A stretch of 64,000 bases of DNA from Ctena decussata. Its lineage: Eukaryota > Mollusca > Bivalvia > Lucinida > Lucinidae. Below the pieces are notes generated by a model, which saw nothing but the letters and a program-made list of their open reading frames with translations, was not told where the DNA came from and searched no databases. A program made the translations under genes and the position numbers. This document shows, piece after piece, positions 1 to 11,700 of the stretch. The stretch spans positions 5,114,501 to 5,178,500 of the forward strand of contig OZ022502.1 in assembly GCA_963989385.1 (NCBI GenBank), given 5' to 3'. Every line of letters begins with the position of its first letter. Position 1 is the stretch's first letter.

Positions 1-179
1 TATTTTTTTTAAAACCCAAAATATCTCCCAAACAAAGATCATCTGAAAGATATTGGAAAACAGGGCAGACTATGATCAGTCAATTATCTGGGGCAAACAC
101 TAAGCCGGTTAGAGGCTATGAAGAGAAATCTTCGCAATTAAGAACCTTCCGCTCGCTACGCTCGCTTCAGGAAGGCTTA

Positions 180-870
180 GAAAGGCTTTTTCTAAATTCT
201 ATCGCAGACACCATGAATTGGTTTCAAAATTTGATGTCGGATTAAAATTTCTTTTACACCAAGGCCTATCGGAACCAGAATTTTATGGTGACTTAGTATA
301 CAAATTCAAAAAGATTAAGGGTAGGACTGATTTTTCTGATCAATTCCGAAAAATAATAATACGTCACAAACGTATTGGCTATAATTTAAATGTTATGCGA
401 CAGTCTGCATGCTTAGTGATTAACCCAATCACGGTTGATAACTTTGCTGCACTCTTTAATTGCACACCGGGGGATCGGTCGTCAGACTCTATGATGGCCC
501 CGACCTAAAGCTATATATTTTAGTTGGTTGGGACCGGAGCCTTTTTGTCTGTTGCTTGGTCCACCGGGGCTCAACTGGTGACCTTCTTTTGCTTCAGATT
601 TCCAGTGGGGTCGTTTGGCAGGACAGGGATATCCACCTGTCAGACGGCCCGTTGTATCTGTTGAGTCCTCGTCTTTGCTTCTTCATGGTGTTGAAATTTG
701 ATTTATGTGTTTACCGTGATGATTCATTGACGAGTTAGAGGGTTATCATGCGAACCGAACTACCAACTAAATGTTTTGTACCACTTCAGAAACTGAGGGT
801 GAGGTTGGGCCTGTAAAATCGATTTAAGCCCCCCAGTAATTCATTACTGACCGTTCCAAGGCGGTAGTTC
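180..870 (+). repeat. Dispersed repeat with decayed ORF (EPEFYGDLVYKFKK-type) and conserved tail
   Basis: An open stretch at 218-508 encodes 96 residues including EPEFYGDLVYKFKK and NPITVDNFAALFNCTPG. A degraded relative of the same stretch is recognisable near 36030-36290 and 42920-43080/44385-44440 (fragments such as YGELFYKL and FNCTSG). The downstream part, with GAACCGAACTACCAACTAA at 750-768 and a TTACTGACCGT..CCAAGGCGGTA block near 843-865, recurs at about 17745-17960. It is therefore a mobile or dispersed repeat and not a unique gene. I do not recognise the protein; no catalytic motif is visible. Class (LINE, DIRS or other) is unknown. Confidence 0.5.
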
Positions 871-1197
871 TGTTGTGGTTCTCTGTTGCCTGTTTTTGGT
901 GTCAGAGTTTCTGTGATGTTTTACCTTATGTATGTTCTTATTATTTTTGGTTCGGTTTGGGTTGCTGAGTGGCCACCTTTTGGGAACAAGCTGCTCACTC
1001 GGTTGGCCATATGTTCTCTGTATCTTGATTATTTGTAATCTTAGTTGTTTCCAACTATGGTTTGAGGGCTGGATTTGGATTTTGATTGTTTCAGTTCCTG
1101 GTCTTTGCATACTTTTTACTCTTAATTGCGATGATTTCTCTTCATAGCCTCTAACCTATACGTAGAATCTTTTGCCTACTGCTTTGGTCCTGTTGGT

Positions 1198-1977
1198 ATG
1201 AATTATAAAATGAGCGTGCTCCACTGTCTGATAAAGCATTATGCAAAAGACTTTGAGAAGGGCTAAAAAGATGCATCTGATAAACTGTACCAAAGTCAAG
1301 AAGCAGCTAATGACAAAAAAGTCAAAAGTGGTAGATTTAGTTTCCTCCTTTATTGTTTAGATATTTCAAACGAGGTAGACCCTCATCATGTCGAAGCTCT
1401 TATCAAACTTGGAGCCAATGTAGATGCCGTTAGAACTTTAAAAGGACGCACTCGTAACTATCAGAAAACAGTATTGCAAGCACTCCTGCAGAAAAGGTCG
1501 ACAAAGGACAGACGAAACCTTTACCGCGTTCTAGTCTTAATCATATAGAGAATCCCGATACCAATATTAATATAACTGCCGTTGATAACGGAATAGATCT
1601 CGACGAAAGATTTGCTCCAGAACCAAACCTTGAAATAGCTGGTAACTACATTATGGATGCAACAGAGCATACCTATTTTTGATGATAAATTTGCACTGAA
1701 TTTCATTGGTCCACTTCTTATAGAATGAGGATTCTATTGCTCTTGGAACACACTGCCATATGCTCAGGAAAAGCGACTTCATCCAGCGGAGAAAGAATAT
1801 CTCAACTATGTTTTAAACAACCCTCGTTCTCTGAAGCTGTCATGTCGCGATGTTCTTAGAAGGCGTTTTAAACGACGTGCAATTTATGCACTTGTGAATA
1901 ATTCAGATATTCCAGAGAAAATAAACGACTATATACTGATAAGATGTTTGCTTACTCAAATTCAGACTTTCCATTAA
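1198..1977 (+). pseudogene. Decayed ankyrin-repeat/SOCS-box (ASB-like) gene
   Basis: Conceptual translation shows an ankyrin-like segment at about 1321-1440 (HHVEALIKLGANVDAV) and, at the 3' end, a SOCS box at about 1828-1960 (PRSLKLSCRDVLRRRF, then IPEKINDYIL) ending in TAA at 1975-1977. ASB-family proteins use the SOCS box to recruit elongin BC/cullin-5 ubiquitin ligases, with the ankyrin repeats binding substrate (family knowledge). The frame is broken by TAA at 1264, TAG near 1547 and TGA at 1726, and at least one frame change near 1550-1680. It could also be a retrocopy or a set of exons with unseen introns, but the in-line stops within motif-bearing sequence favour a pseudogene. Confidence 0.6.
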
Positions 1978-2479
1978 GGCGCATCATATTTGTAGAGCAT
2001 AGTATAGACTTAAACACTTTTTGAAACTTTAACCGCTTAGACTACCAAAGACACGTACATGTCAATTGATTATGAGGACCGTGTGACTCATATAAAACGC
2101 CCCAAGGCGTTTTATTTTACGAAAAGGGGGCGTTATTAAGAGCCTGAATATTTTAATATTTCGATTCGCCTAAATGCTTCTATAAGAGGAATCCGGGATA
2201 AGACGTATATCTATACGACCAGAATGCTTTATGGTTAATGCTTTTATTGTAGTTCATGATGTACAGCGTAGACCTGAAGTTAAGAGCAACTTCATTAGCC
2301 TGTCGGATATATAAGTAACTGCAAGTAAATCGATTAGCTGCAATTTCAGATTATTATTATTATTTTAGTTTTTGGTTTGCAAAATTAAACAAATGTAAGC
2401 CGTTCCGTCTCAAATTCACATTTGAGTTCGCAGCTATATGGTTAATAGATTGTTTCTCGTATATCTGACAATCAAAGTA

Positions 2480-2640
2480 AAAGAACAGGCGTTTGGAATG
2501 GCGACAAGTTTCAAATACCTCGGAGCAGTGTTCGCAGATGATGGATATAGCCTATGCCACTACAGCCCTAACAAGTCTCGGGCAACTTGGCTAGATAAAA
2601 CTTATTTTGAGTTCTGAGTAAGAAAAAAAACTCTGCAGGC
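2480..2640 (+). pseudogene. LINE reverse-transcriptase C-terminal scrap
   Basis: Translation around 2505-2545 gives FKYLGAVFADDG, the phrase that follows the RT palm in RTE/CR1-type non-LTR elements, followed by a weak TALTSLGQLG-like stretch. No longer frame survives. It is a short fossil only. Confidence 0.45.
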
Positions 2641-3534
2641 AGATTGTCTGATGCACGTCTTGGCTGCTAGTTTTGGAGACCCCTGTTCCTCAGGTCCATT
2701 GCTTGAAAATGAATGATTAAGGGACTTACATTACTTGGGGCCTGATTGTAGAGGACTGCTGGCCACCATACTGCCGAGATGTTCTTGTGATGACCTCTTC
2801 ATCTGACTCTAATGATGATGGGCAGGAAGCTTGCTCAGTAACTACAGGGGTCTTATTTTGGGGATCGGATTTCCTTCTATTATAAAGCGTTTCTTTCTTT
2901 ACAGGCAAGAAAAGGCGAACCTTCCCTTTATGCAACAATGTATTTATATACTGGCACAAACAAGAAACGTCCGCTTTAAATTTGTTTCCGCTAATTTCAG
3001 GTGCATGCAGGCATTTCAGTGAAATTTTTGGCTTCAATAGCGTCGGTTATTCAGCAATGGTATGCGCTAGACGGATAGTCATTCGATGAGCATTAGCGCC
3101 AACGACAACGCCGCAAGCACCTGTACCCAAATTTCGAAAGTCACAAAATCTGTGTATCGTGTGTCCTTCATGTTTCAACCATCACAACACACCAGCATCA
3201 TTGAGCAGACACGTTGCTGAGATTTTATGAGTGCTAGATGGAGTCCTTTCTGTCACGAATATTGACATAAATCTGTCACGTTAAGTGACGTCACAAAACG
3301 TTGATCACAACCTTGCGTAGATACAGGCAGGCATTACCTTGTTGGTCTATCAGTTTGAAAGTCAGTGGCATGAGACTTCTTCAAAATTCATTTTAACCAT
3401 CACTTGCACTGATATCAGCATCATTCAGCATCACAAAAAGTTGGTTACAAAATTACCTGATAACTCTTCTGTAAAGAGCAGGGTAACAAACCGGGGCTTT
3501 AGTGAACCTGAATTTGAGATTGCAGCATTAATTT

Positions 3535-3569
<35 letters not shown>

Positions 3570-4080
3570 GATGTATGATATTAGTATCCTACACAAGAAT
3601 AGCCCATAAATACAAAATCGGTGCCGAATTGATGAAAGTTTATGGAGATATGAGAGTTCTAAAATCGTTATTAATTTAAATTAAAGGGAGATAATTTCAG
3701 AACGCGAAAATTTTGAGTTACTTTCTCGCTGATTTAATAGCCTGTTTTTCTTTTAAACTGTTGTTTTTTGGTTTTCCGACATTGCTGGCCCTCGTTTAAC
3801 AGAAAAAAATCAACTTTTGAACGTCAAAATGTTGCTGAGGATGAAATAAGCTGTTTCAACATTAAGTGCGATAAACCTTGCGGCTTAAAGACAAAAGTCA
3901 AACGGTTGCACTTTTATGTATACCAGACGTGCGGAAAACATTTTATTATACTTTTTTCGGCTGAAAATCTTATTGGTTCAAAAGAAATAGAAGCTTATAA
4001 AACAGACGTTTTCTTTTAATCAGTATATAAAAGTGTAAATAAATGATAAATTCAAGACCATCTTTATGAAAAAAAAATGA
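2641..4080. other. Intergenic, 3' flank of the sulfotransferase gene
   Basis: No supportable gene. It holds a T-tract at about 3546-3569 and AT-rich sequence. Short ORFs here lack recognisable motifs. Confidence 0.4.
3942..3947 (-). terminator. Possible polyadenylation signal AATAAA for the sulfotransferase gene
   Basis: AATAAA on the minus strand, about 265 bases past the stop codon at 4213. It is the nearest canonical hexamer I noticed; use is inferred. Confidence 0.3.
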
Positions 4081-4082
4081 GT

Positions 4083-4204
4083 AAAGTGGGAAAAACGCTA
4101 TATTTTAAGATGGGCGATATGCGAGTAGGCAAAACTGGAGTAGGAAAAATGGGACGAATCATAGGCGAAACGGGAACAGGCGAAATGGGAGTAGGCGAAA
4201 CGGG
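4083..4204. repeat. Degenerate minisatellite (GGCGAAACGGGAGTA-like)
   Basis: About eight imperfect copies of a 14-16 base unit resembling GGCGAAATGGGAGTA, directly beside the sulfotransferase stop codon, so probably inside its 3' UTR. Confidence 0.6.
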
Positions 4205-4212
4205 AATAAACC

Positions 4213-4400
4213 TTATGAGATGTCCCATTTAAATCTGTCATCCTTCAGTAATCTAGCTAGGTGTTCGTTAAAATCGCCATACAGTTCTTGAAGGATTTTG
4301 CGAGTTTCAGTGTTCATTTCATCCGCATGAAGTTTGCGTTTCGTCACAAACTTCCTTCGAGATGTTATGATGGCCGTCATCCTACTCGGCGACAAAGGAC
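4213..4400 (-). CDS. CHST15-like: CHST15-like sulfotransferase, exon 7 (last)
   Basis: Acceptor TTTCAG lies at 4401-4406. The exon supplies two bases to a split Arg codon, then PLSPSRMTAIITS and the typical C-terminal block TRKILQELYGDFNEHLARLL..DRFKW, and stops at TAA 4215-4213. The FY/LY-x-x-FN-x-x-L-A pattern is the conserved C-terminal helix of CHST15-type enzymes. Confidence 0.88.
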
Positions 4401-5261
4401 CTGAAACATAAAAGGCATAGGCACCCAGTTTAAGCTACCGGAAAACGATCTAGTTATTGGAATAGGCAGATGAAAACAAACGGTGCAGACTCAGATCAGA
4501 CTGCTCCTCTTAATAGGGTCTACACTATTTGCCTTTCCATCAGCTATTTTTAGACGCATTTGTGCATCGTGTTCCAATTATAGGACAAATACGGTAAATA
4601 ATTTAGGTGTTCCAATTTTTAGGACTTTCAACGGTAGTTTACAAAGATACAGTTATTATTGCTATCACTGGCATTTTTCTGAATGCTCTGAAATAACATC
4701 ATCTCAACGTTAATGTGCTTGGCGTACAAAACGTAACACCACCTGGCCCCTAGGTTTTGAAACATTTTCCATACTCCACTCAGCTGAGCATGACCTTTTT
4801 TCTGCAGATAAATATGAAAATGCCAACTATTGTTGACATTTTCATATTCATAACAGAGCAAATTCCATACTAGTAAGCTAAATTGAGCAAGAAACCGACT
4901 GTACTTATCAGCAATTTGCTATCTGTTAGTAGGTAAAATCTGCTCAGCTGAGTTAAGCATGAGAAAGGTATGATAACATCCGTGCCTGTTTTTTGCTGTA
5001 CTGAATTGATGCAGTATATATGAACAGCGAATACTGATTCAATATGGCATTAAGATTAGATGAGATAAGCTAGGCTAGGTGAGCTTAGGTAAATAAATGA
5101 TACAGGTAAAGTAAGGTAAGGTAAGGCCCGTAGTCCACAACAATGCTTTCGACTAAATCTTATACCATGTGTTCAGTATATATGTATAATATATATCTGT
5201 ACCTTCGTTGAATAAATTCTGTTTAACCCCTTTTAAACCGGATACCCCTTTGGGGGACATA

Positions 5262-5329
5262 TGCAAACAGTGCAGACCCTGTTCAGACGCCGCATAACGC
5301 GGCGTCTGATCAGGGTCCACACTGTTTGC
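5262..5329. repeat. Hairpin MITE, GCAAACAGTG..GACGCCGC family
   Basis: Nearly perfect 31-base arms face each other around a 6-base loop: GCAAACAGTGCAGACCC..GACGCCGC and its reverse complement. Related copies are at about 15440-15505, 34745-34811, 41980-42045 and 49735-49788. Confidence 0.75.
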
Positions 5330-5480
5330 TTGCAGGGGTCTCTGTGCAAAATGCAAAACAATGAAAACATATACATGTACTATAAACTCCTAAAACTAGA
5401 CAATGGACACACCCAAAGATAAGGACGGACATGTCCATTGGCCAGAAAAAGGTTTAAACCAACAATGCATGTCTACTTAC

Positions 5481-5628
5481 GTAAGCCTAGAAAGTCATAT
5501 GTTTCTTGCAAGTATTTTGTCATATCACTGGAATAATCTTCTGTTCTGAGTATCAGAAACTGCTCTCTGGGAAACACTTGAAACCAGTCTTGTAAAAATA
5601 TATAATAAAATCCCATTTGAATTCTCAC
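5481..5628 (-). CDS. CHST15-like: CHST15-like sulfotransferase, exon 6
   Basis: Acceptor ATTTCAG, donor GTAAGT. It starts in phase 0 with VRIQMGFYYIFLQDWFQVFP, then REQFLILRTEDY and YLQETYDFLGL. This is the family block (V-R-x-x-x-G-x-Y, D-W, F-P, I-L-R-x-E-D-Y) that follows the RLYSDY region. It ends with one base of an Arg codon completed by exon 7. Confidence 0.9.
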
Positions 5629-6306
5629 CTGAAATAGAATGTAGAATCAAAATTCATTGATCTTCATTTGAACTAAGTTCAGTTATCCAAATTAACCCAG
5701 CGAGCAAATGACGTCGAAATGACGTCGTATTGACCATCTGGAGCTTAAGCCTTCAAGGCGCGCCAAGTAGGATATTCGGTTACCTGTTACCTGGAGCGAG
5801 TATTAATGCGAATGCAGTTATTTCTCTAGACCCGCGGAGCGTTAGGCATTAATCGATATTAGAAAGGTAATATCGATTCCATATGTCAGGTGTTGTACAG
5901 GTTTATCAGCATAATAACAATACGAAGGAGCGGGATGGGGACATGTTGAATTTTAATAACTTTTAATATTTTTTTCTCAGATAAAAACAATTTTTCCCCG
6001 ATTGCTGATTTTCGGTGTAATAAGTCTTTGAGTGAGTTTCATCGGATTGTTTTAGTTTCAGACATCAAAAACACAAAACAAAAATATTTTTAATAATGAA
6101 ATAATAATAATACATTTCGATCTCTTTGAGGGTCTCATCTTTATCCACAGTAGTGACACACCATAGTTATATAGGAGCAGCTGCAGTGTAGTGGATAACT
6201 AATACTAGTATGAATAAGCTGGGAAGTGGGGAGGGGGCGTGGGGAAGGGGGCTCTAGAATATATTTTACATAATTAGGGATCAATTTTGTGAAAACTTTT
6301 GATATT

Positions 6307-6339
<33 letters not shown>

Positions 6340-8707
6340 CTTGAAATATACGTTGTGATATCTCATAAGAATCGCCTCGGCAAACACATTAGAATTGCCT
6401 CGCGTAGGCAATTCAAATGAGATGTCACAACATATACTTAAATATAAGCAGGCCCAGGATGAAGCCCCAAAACCCATCCCCTGGATCCGGGGCTGAATTT
6501 ATACGTTTTTTGTTTATTTTTATATTTTTTTGCGAAAAGAAATAAAATGATAAATTACTGATTTATACACTTAAATCACCAGAAGACGTTTTTTAAATTC
6601 ATATCGATTTCTGATCTTCATTGTCATTAGCAGGTGTTTTGAAATTACAATGTTTTGACAAGACATGAGACCAAATTTGTTTTTCACACCTTTCGACAGG
6701 AAGCGTGTGCTCTTGCTTGGCTGGTTGAAAATTCAGTAATATAACATCAGAAATGAGCTTAAATAATTGATAAAATATTTTTAATCCGCTTGAATAGTTT
6801 TAGCATGGAAACAAACCAGCAAATACACTTGAGCTAATTTCTGGTGTCAAGCAAATCTGACGGACTGAGAATAGAGGCAACAAAACAAGGTCTATAATCG
6901 ACAATGTCGGTCCAAAGCAATTATGAACAGTATGAAAATAGCAAAGACCCTGACCAGCCTACTCATCTATTCACATGTAAATTTACATCTTTATGCTGTG
7001 ACCAAACAAAGCATGTGTCAAACTGCACAGATTCTAATCAGCCTACGCCGCCATGTCTATATAAGTGCTGTCTTCACAACTTATACAAGCTAGCACAACA
7101 AAACGTGTATTATAGCTAAAACTCTGATCAGTCTGCGCAACAATGTGTATGTAGTGTTGTAGTTTGATCAGAATCTTCTCTACTTACACAAGCAAGCGCA
7201 AGCGTAAGAAAAAACCTACAAAAAAACCTGGTCAACCTACGCAATCATATGTATGTTAGTGCTGTGGTCTGATCAGAGTCTCTACTACTAACATAAGCTA
7301 GCGCAACAAAACATGTATAAATAGCAAAACTATGATCAGTCTACGCAAACATGTGTATATAAGTGCTGTAGTCTGATCAGAGTCTTCACTACTTACATAA
7401 GCTACTGCATCAAAACATGTATAAATAGCAAAAACTCTGATCAGTCTACGCAACCATATGTATGTAAGCGTTGTAGTCTGATCAGAGTCTTCACTACTTA
7501 CATAAACTATCGCAACAAACATGTAGAATAGCAAATACTCAGATCAGTCTACGCAACCATGCGTATGTCAGTGTCGTAGTCTGATCAGAATCTTCACTAC
7601 TTACATAAGCTACCGCATCAAAACATGTATAAATAGCAAAAAAAAAAAAAAAAACATGTATAAATAGCAAAAACTCTGATCAGTCTACGCAACCATGTGT
7701 ATGTAGATGCTGTGGTCTGATCAGAGTCTTCACTATCTACATAAGCTAGTGCATCAAATCATGTATAAATAGCAAACACTGTTTCTTATAACATGGGGCG
7801 ACTTGTCTATTATTATTGCAACATGCAAAACTAGCAAAAACTCTGATCAGTCAAAGCAACCATATGACAGGATTTGCATGTATGGATAAACACACGGATT
7901 ATAATTCGGCTTTAACAACCTTTGACACCTGTGTATATTACCCGGCGCGGCACCTATAATTATTATCTGTGTACATGTCAATGGACCACAAAACGACAGC
8001 AATAATCATTAATATTTATGGTCAAAGTTTGAACAATTTGAAATCGGAAAAAATAGCTTAGAAAAAAGTAGATAGATCAGATGATTATGCGATATTAAAA
8101 GACCATGTTTTAATAGCTTATCCTTCATTATTTACCATTCAAGCATCTAATATTGTTAGTATCTTTAATAAAGTTATGCTTACTTTTTACATTATGCTTA
8201 ACTTTCGGCGAGGAGAAGTATGGAATACTATAAATCTGGCAAAAAATGATACTTTAGTATCACGATGTATTTTCGATCGTATTTTCCTTACTTAAATTCC
8301 TCATTGCTGTATCATGGTAACATTCTGGAAAAAAAATTATCATGGGGTATCGCTGTAAGCTTCTCATTACTGTTTCATTCATCACTGTGAATGACCGTGA
8401 TGAGCCAGCTAAACACAAATAATATGTCCTTGAGTTTCTCATGAAAAGGTTTTGAAAATTGATTTTGGTCATTTTAGCTGGCACCTAAAATGTTCTATTT
8501 TCGATATCATAAAGCTGAGTAAAATGGTAAAAATACAATGTACAGTCATGAGCCTTCAACGTTTGTCCTGGTTTTGTTTATATTGCATCTCTCAACGGGG
8601 AACCAAACACTGAAACTTTTAACGCAGCCATTTGTCATTTATCATTTAAAAAAAAATCCTATCTTGCCAATTGTATGACTCGATTTATGCAAATTAACCC
8701 ACATTTT
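5629..8707. other. Intron 5, left part: repeats, no gene
   Basis: It holds a TTAA-bordered repeat end (5692 onward), a poly-T tract near 6307-6338 and the 104-bp satellite at 6900-7870. The remaining sequence is AT-rich with only short unrecognised ORFs. Confidence 0.5.
6900..7870. repeat. About 104-bp tandem satellite with an internal inverted repeat in each unit
   Basis: Successive units (for example starting near 7323, 7427, 7530, 7634) are about 103-104 bp apart. Each has CTCTGATCAGTCTACGCAAC, then about 30 bases later CTGATCAGAGTCTTCACTAC, so every unit can form a stem around the CTGATCAGA core. Left-hand units are more degenerate. One unit is interrupted by an A-tract and short duplication at 7638-7660. 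Confidence 0.8.
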
Positions 8708-8721
8708 ATTACACATGTCGT
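8708..8721 (+). repeat. Left 14-bp target-site duplication of the LINE
   Basis: ATTACACATGTCGT here is identical to 12900-12913. The pair brackets the LINE. Confidence 0.7.
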
Positions 8722-11700
8722 AGTAGTAGTATTTCAATTCTCATATCGACGTGGGTGTGGCGCATGCGTCAACTTCAGACGCTTCCGTTTTTCCGGAAAC
8801 CGATTGGATTTATTTTAGTGACTTTTTAGTGATTTTCTGACGAAGTTATCCAGCATTTATTTACAAGAGTAACTTCTAAAGGTGTTCGTGTGAGAAATTG
8901 AATATTCCCAGGTGTTTTCTACAGAATTTTTGTGTTTTTCCCTGGTGGTTAGAATTCCCTTCCCATAAGCCATTGTTCAAAGATGGCTTCTATACTTCCG
9001 GTTGGAATGTAATAGGTTTTCGTGACCAGCGATTTGGACAGATATTTGTCCAATTTGAGGTGCTAGACAGTATAGTCTGACGTATTAATAATAATTGTGT
9101 CTATATGCTTCTTTGACAGAACTAGTCATGAAGCAGTGGATATTTTCATTGCTTTTCAGTGCAGCCTTTGTGGCCTTCAAGATTCGTGCTTGTTTTGGTG
9201 AGAAGGACTCGCATTCTGGCAGTTTTCACTTATTCCCAGTGAAGCTGAGTTACAGTGGTAAGTCCTACTGTGAATTACAGATGTTTGATAATCTGCCACA
9301 CTTGATGGGATCATGTTTGTGGAATAATATGAGAAGGTTCAAGGATTTTCAGAAATCCCCTAGAAAATTGATCTACTTGTACCTGTTCTTCATCATTATT
9401 TGCAATTCATGGGATACTGAACTCAATCCTGGTCCTACATCCCTTAGTTCATCACATTTCCCATGTGGTGTATGTGAGGCCAGTGTTGGTTGGGACGACC
9501 GGGCTATAGTTTGTGACACATGTAATAAGTGGTATCACATTGACTGTCAGGGTATGGATTCCAATATGTATTCAATTTATAATCAGTCCCTGGATAGGAG
9601 TTTGGCATGGGAATGCCTGAACTGTGGCATGCCAAACTTCTCAACTTCTTTGTTTGACACATTAGGCCTGATTGATACGAGTAATCGTTTTGATTCCCTC
9701 TCAATTCCTGACAGTCCAATTCCTACTGATCTAGGCACACCAACAGCTACTTCTTCCCCAGTTGGTCTGCAACAATCAAAACCCAAGCCAGGCAAGAAGT
9801 CTGTCTTAAATCATCCACTTCGAATCCTGATTATGAATTTTCAGTCGATTAAAAATAAGAAACCTGAACTTCAGACCATTGTCGATACAGCCAAACCTGA
9901 CATTATCTTGGGTTGTGAATCTTGGCTCTCTCCTCAGAAATATTCCCTAATTAGGAAAGACCGGGCGGGTGATGCTCATGGGGGAGTTTTTGTTTGTTTT
10001 AAAAAGGATTTGGTTTGTATTGAGGTACCAGAACTTGAGACTGAGTGTGAACTTATTTGGGCTAAACTTCAAATTGTTGGCTGTAAAACTTTGTATCTTG
10101 GCTCCTTCTACCGACCTCCAGATATTATTGATCCAGAGTATTTGGATCATCTAAATGCCTCTCTAGGACGAATCATGTCATGTAAAAACTCTCATGTCGT
10201 TCTTGGAGGTGACTTCAATTGTGGGGACATTGATTGGAATAAGTTATATGTACCCCTGGGAATGCCCAAAAGGCAGGTGCAGTCCCAATTAGTAAACATT
10301 GTTCAGGAGCACTGCCTCTCTCAAATGGTTGATATCCCTACAAGACAAGAAAGGACCCTAGATATCCTTTTGACTAACAACCCCACCCCTGTCACAAGAA
10401 TTAAGGGTATGCCACCAATTGGTCGAGCTGACCATGATATTGTTTTGGTGGAATATGACATAAAAGCGAAAAGGGTCCTTCAGTCACCACGGAAAGTTTT
10501 CTTGTACAAACGGGCTGATATGCAAGGTCTAAGAGACCATATGCTTGCCTTTGCAGACCGTTTCATGTCGCAGAACTTTGCTCACGTTGATGTTAATGAG
10601 ATGTGGATTGAGTTTAAGACGGTCTTACAAAATGCAGTAAACAAGTTTATTCCTTCTAAAATGACGAAAGGAAAACTTGGCTATTCATGGATAGATGCAC
10701 GGATTAGGGCATTGATTAGGAAAAAAGAAAAATTGTACCACAAAGCTCGCAGGGCAGATAACGAGTCCCTGAAGAGTCGTTATAAACGACTCAGAGCTCA
10801 TGTCCAAAAAGAAATGCGTGATGCCTATTGGAGGTATGTTTCTGATATCTTCAATCCCTCAGATACAGACACTAATATAGAAGACTGTATCCAAAATGAT
10901 CGGCTGAAAAAGTTTTGGTCCTTTATGAAAAACTTAAGAAAGGATTCCACGGGTGTGGCCTGTTTAAGGGAAAATGGCATGTTGAAAACTGCTAATAAGG
11001 ACAAAGCAGACATATTTAACAGACAGTTCGAGTCTGTATACACCCGGGAACAAGTAGGTGACCCCCCATCGAAAGGACCAACCCCCTACCCAGATATTGA
11101 AGACTATTACATTGACCCTAATAGGGTCAAAAAACTATTAGACCGTCTTAACCCCCATAAATCTTCAGGTCCAGACGACCTAAGTACACGTGTGTTAAAA
11201 GAATGCAGTGCTGAAATTGCCCCGGTCCTTGCCTGCATTTTCAACCAGTCCTTGGCCCAGTCTAGAGTACCAGATGACTGGCTGCAAGCTAATGTGGCTC
11301 CCATTTACAAAAAGGGAGAAAAATATGACCCTGCCAATTACAGGCCGGTCTCCTTGACTTGTATTTGTTGTAAGTCTCTTGAGCACATTCTCGTGAGCAA
11401 AATCATGCGACATCTATCGGACCATAAGATTTTAGTTGAGTCTCAGCATGGCTTCAGAAGTGGTAGGTCATGCGAGACTCAACTGGTCCAGTTCATTCAT
11501 GATTTGCAGGCAAACCTAGACAGAGCCAATAATAAAGGTCACAAACAAACAGACCTCATTATTATGGACTTTGCCAAGGCTTTTGATAAGGTCCCCCATA
11601 GACGATTGATTTATAAACTGGAGTATTATGGTATCCGATATGATATCCTCCGGTGGATCTCAGCTTGGCTATCTGGAAGGACACAAAAAGTTGTTCTGGA

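Noticed and set aside
6900..7870. CRISPR-like regular repeats
   Set aside because: Unit and spacer are not distinguishable; the whole 104-bp unit is repeated with drift, in a eukaryotic intron. It is a satellite.
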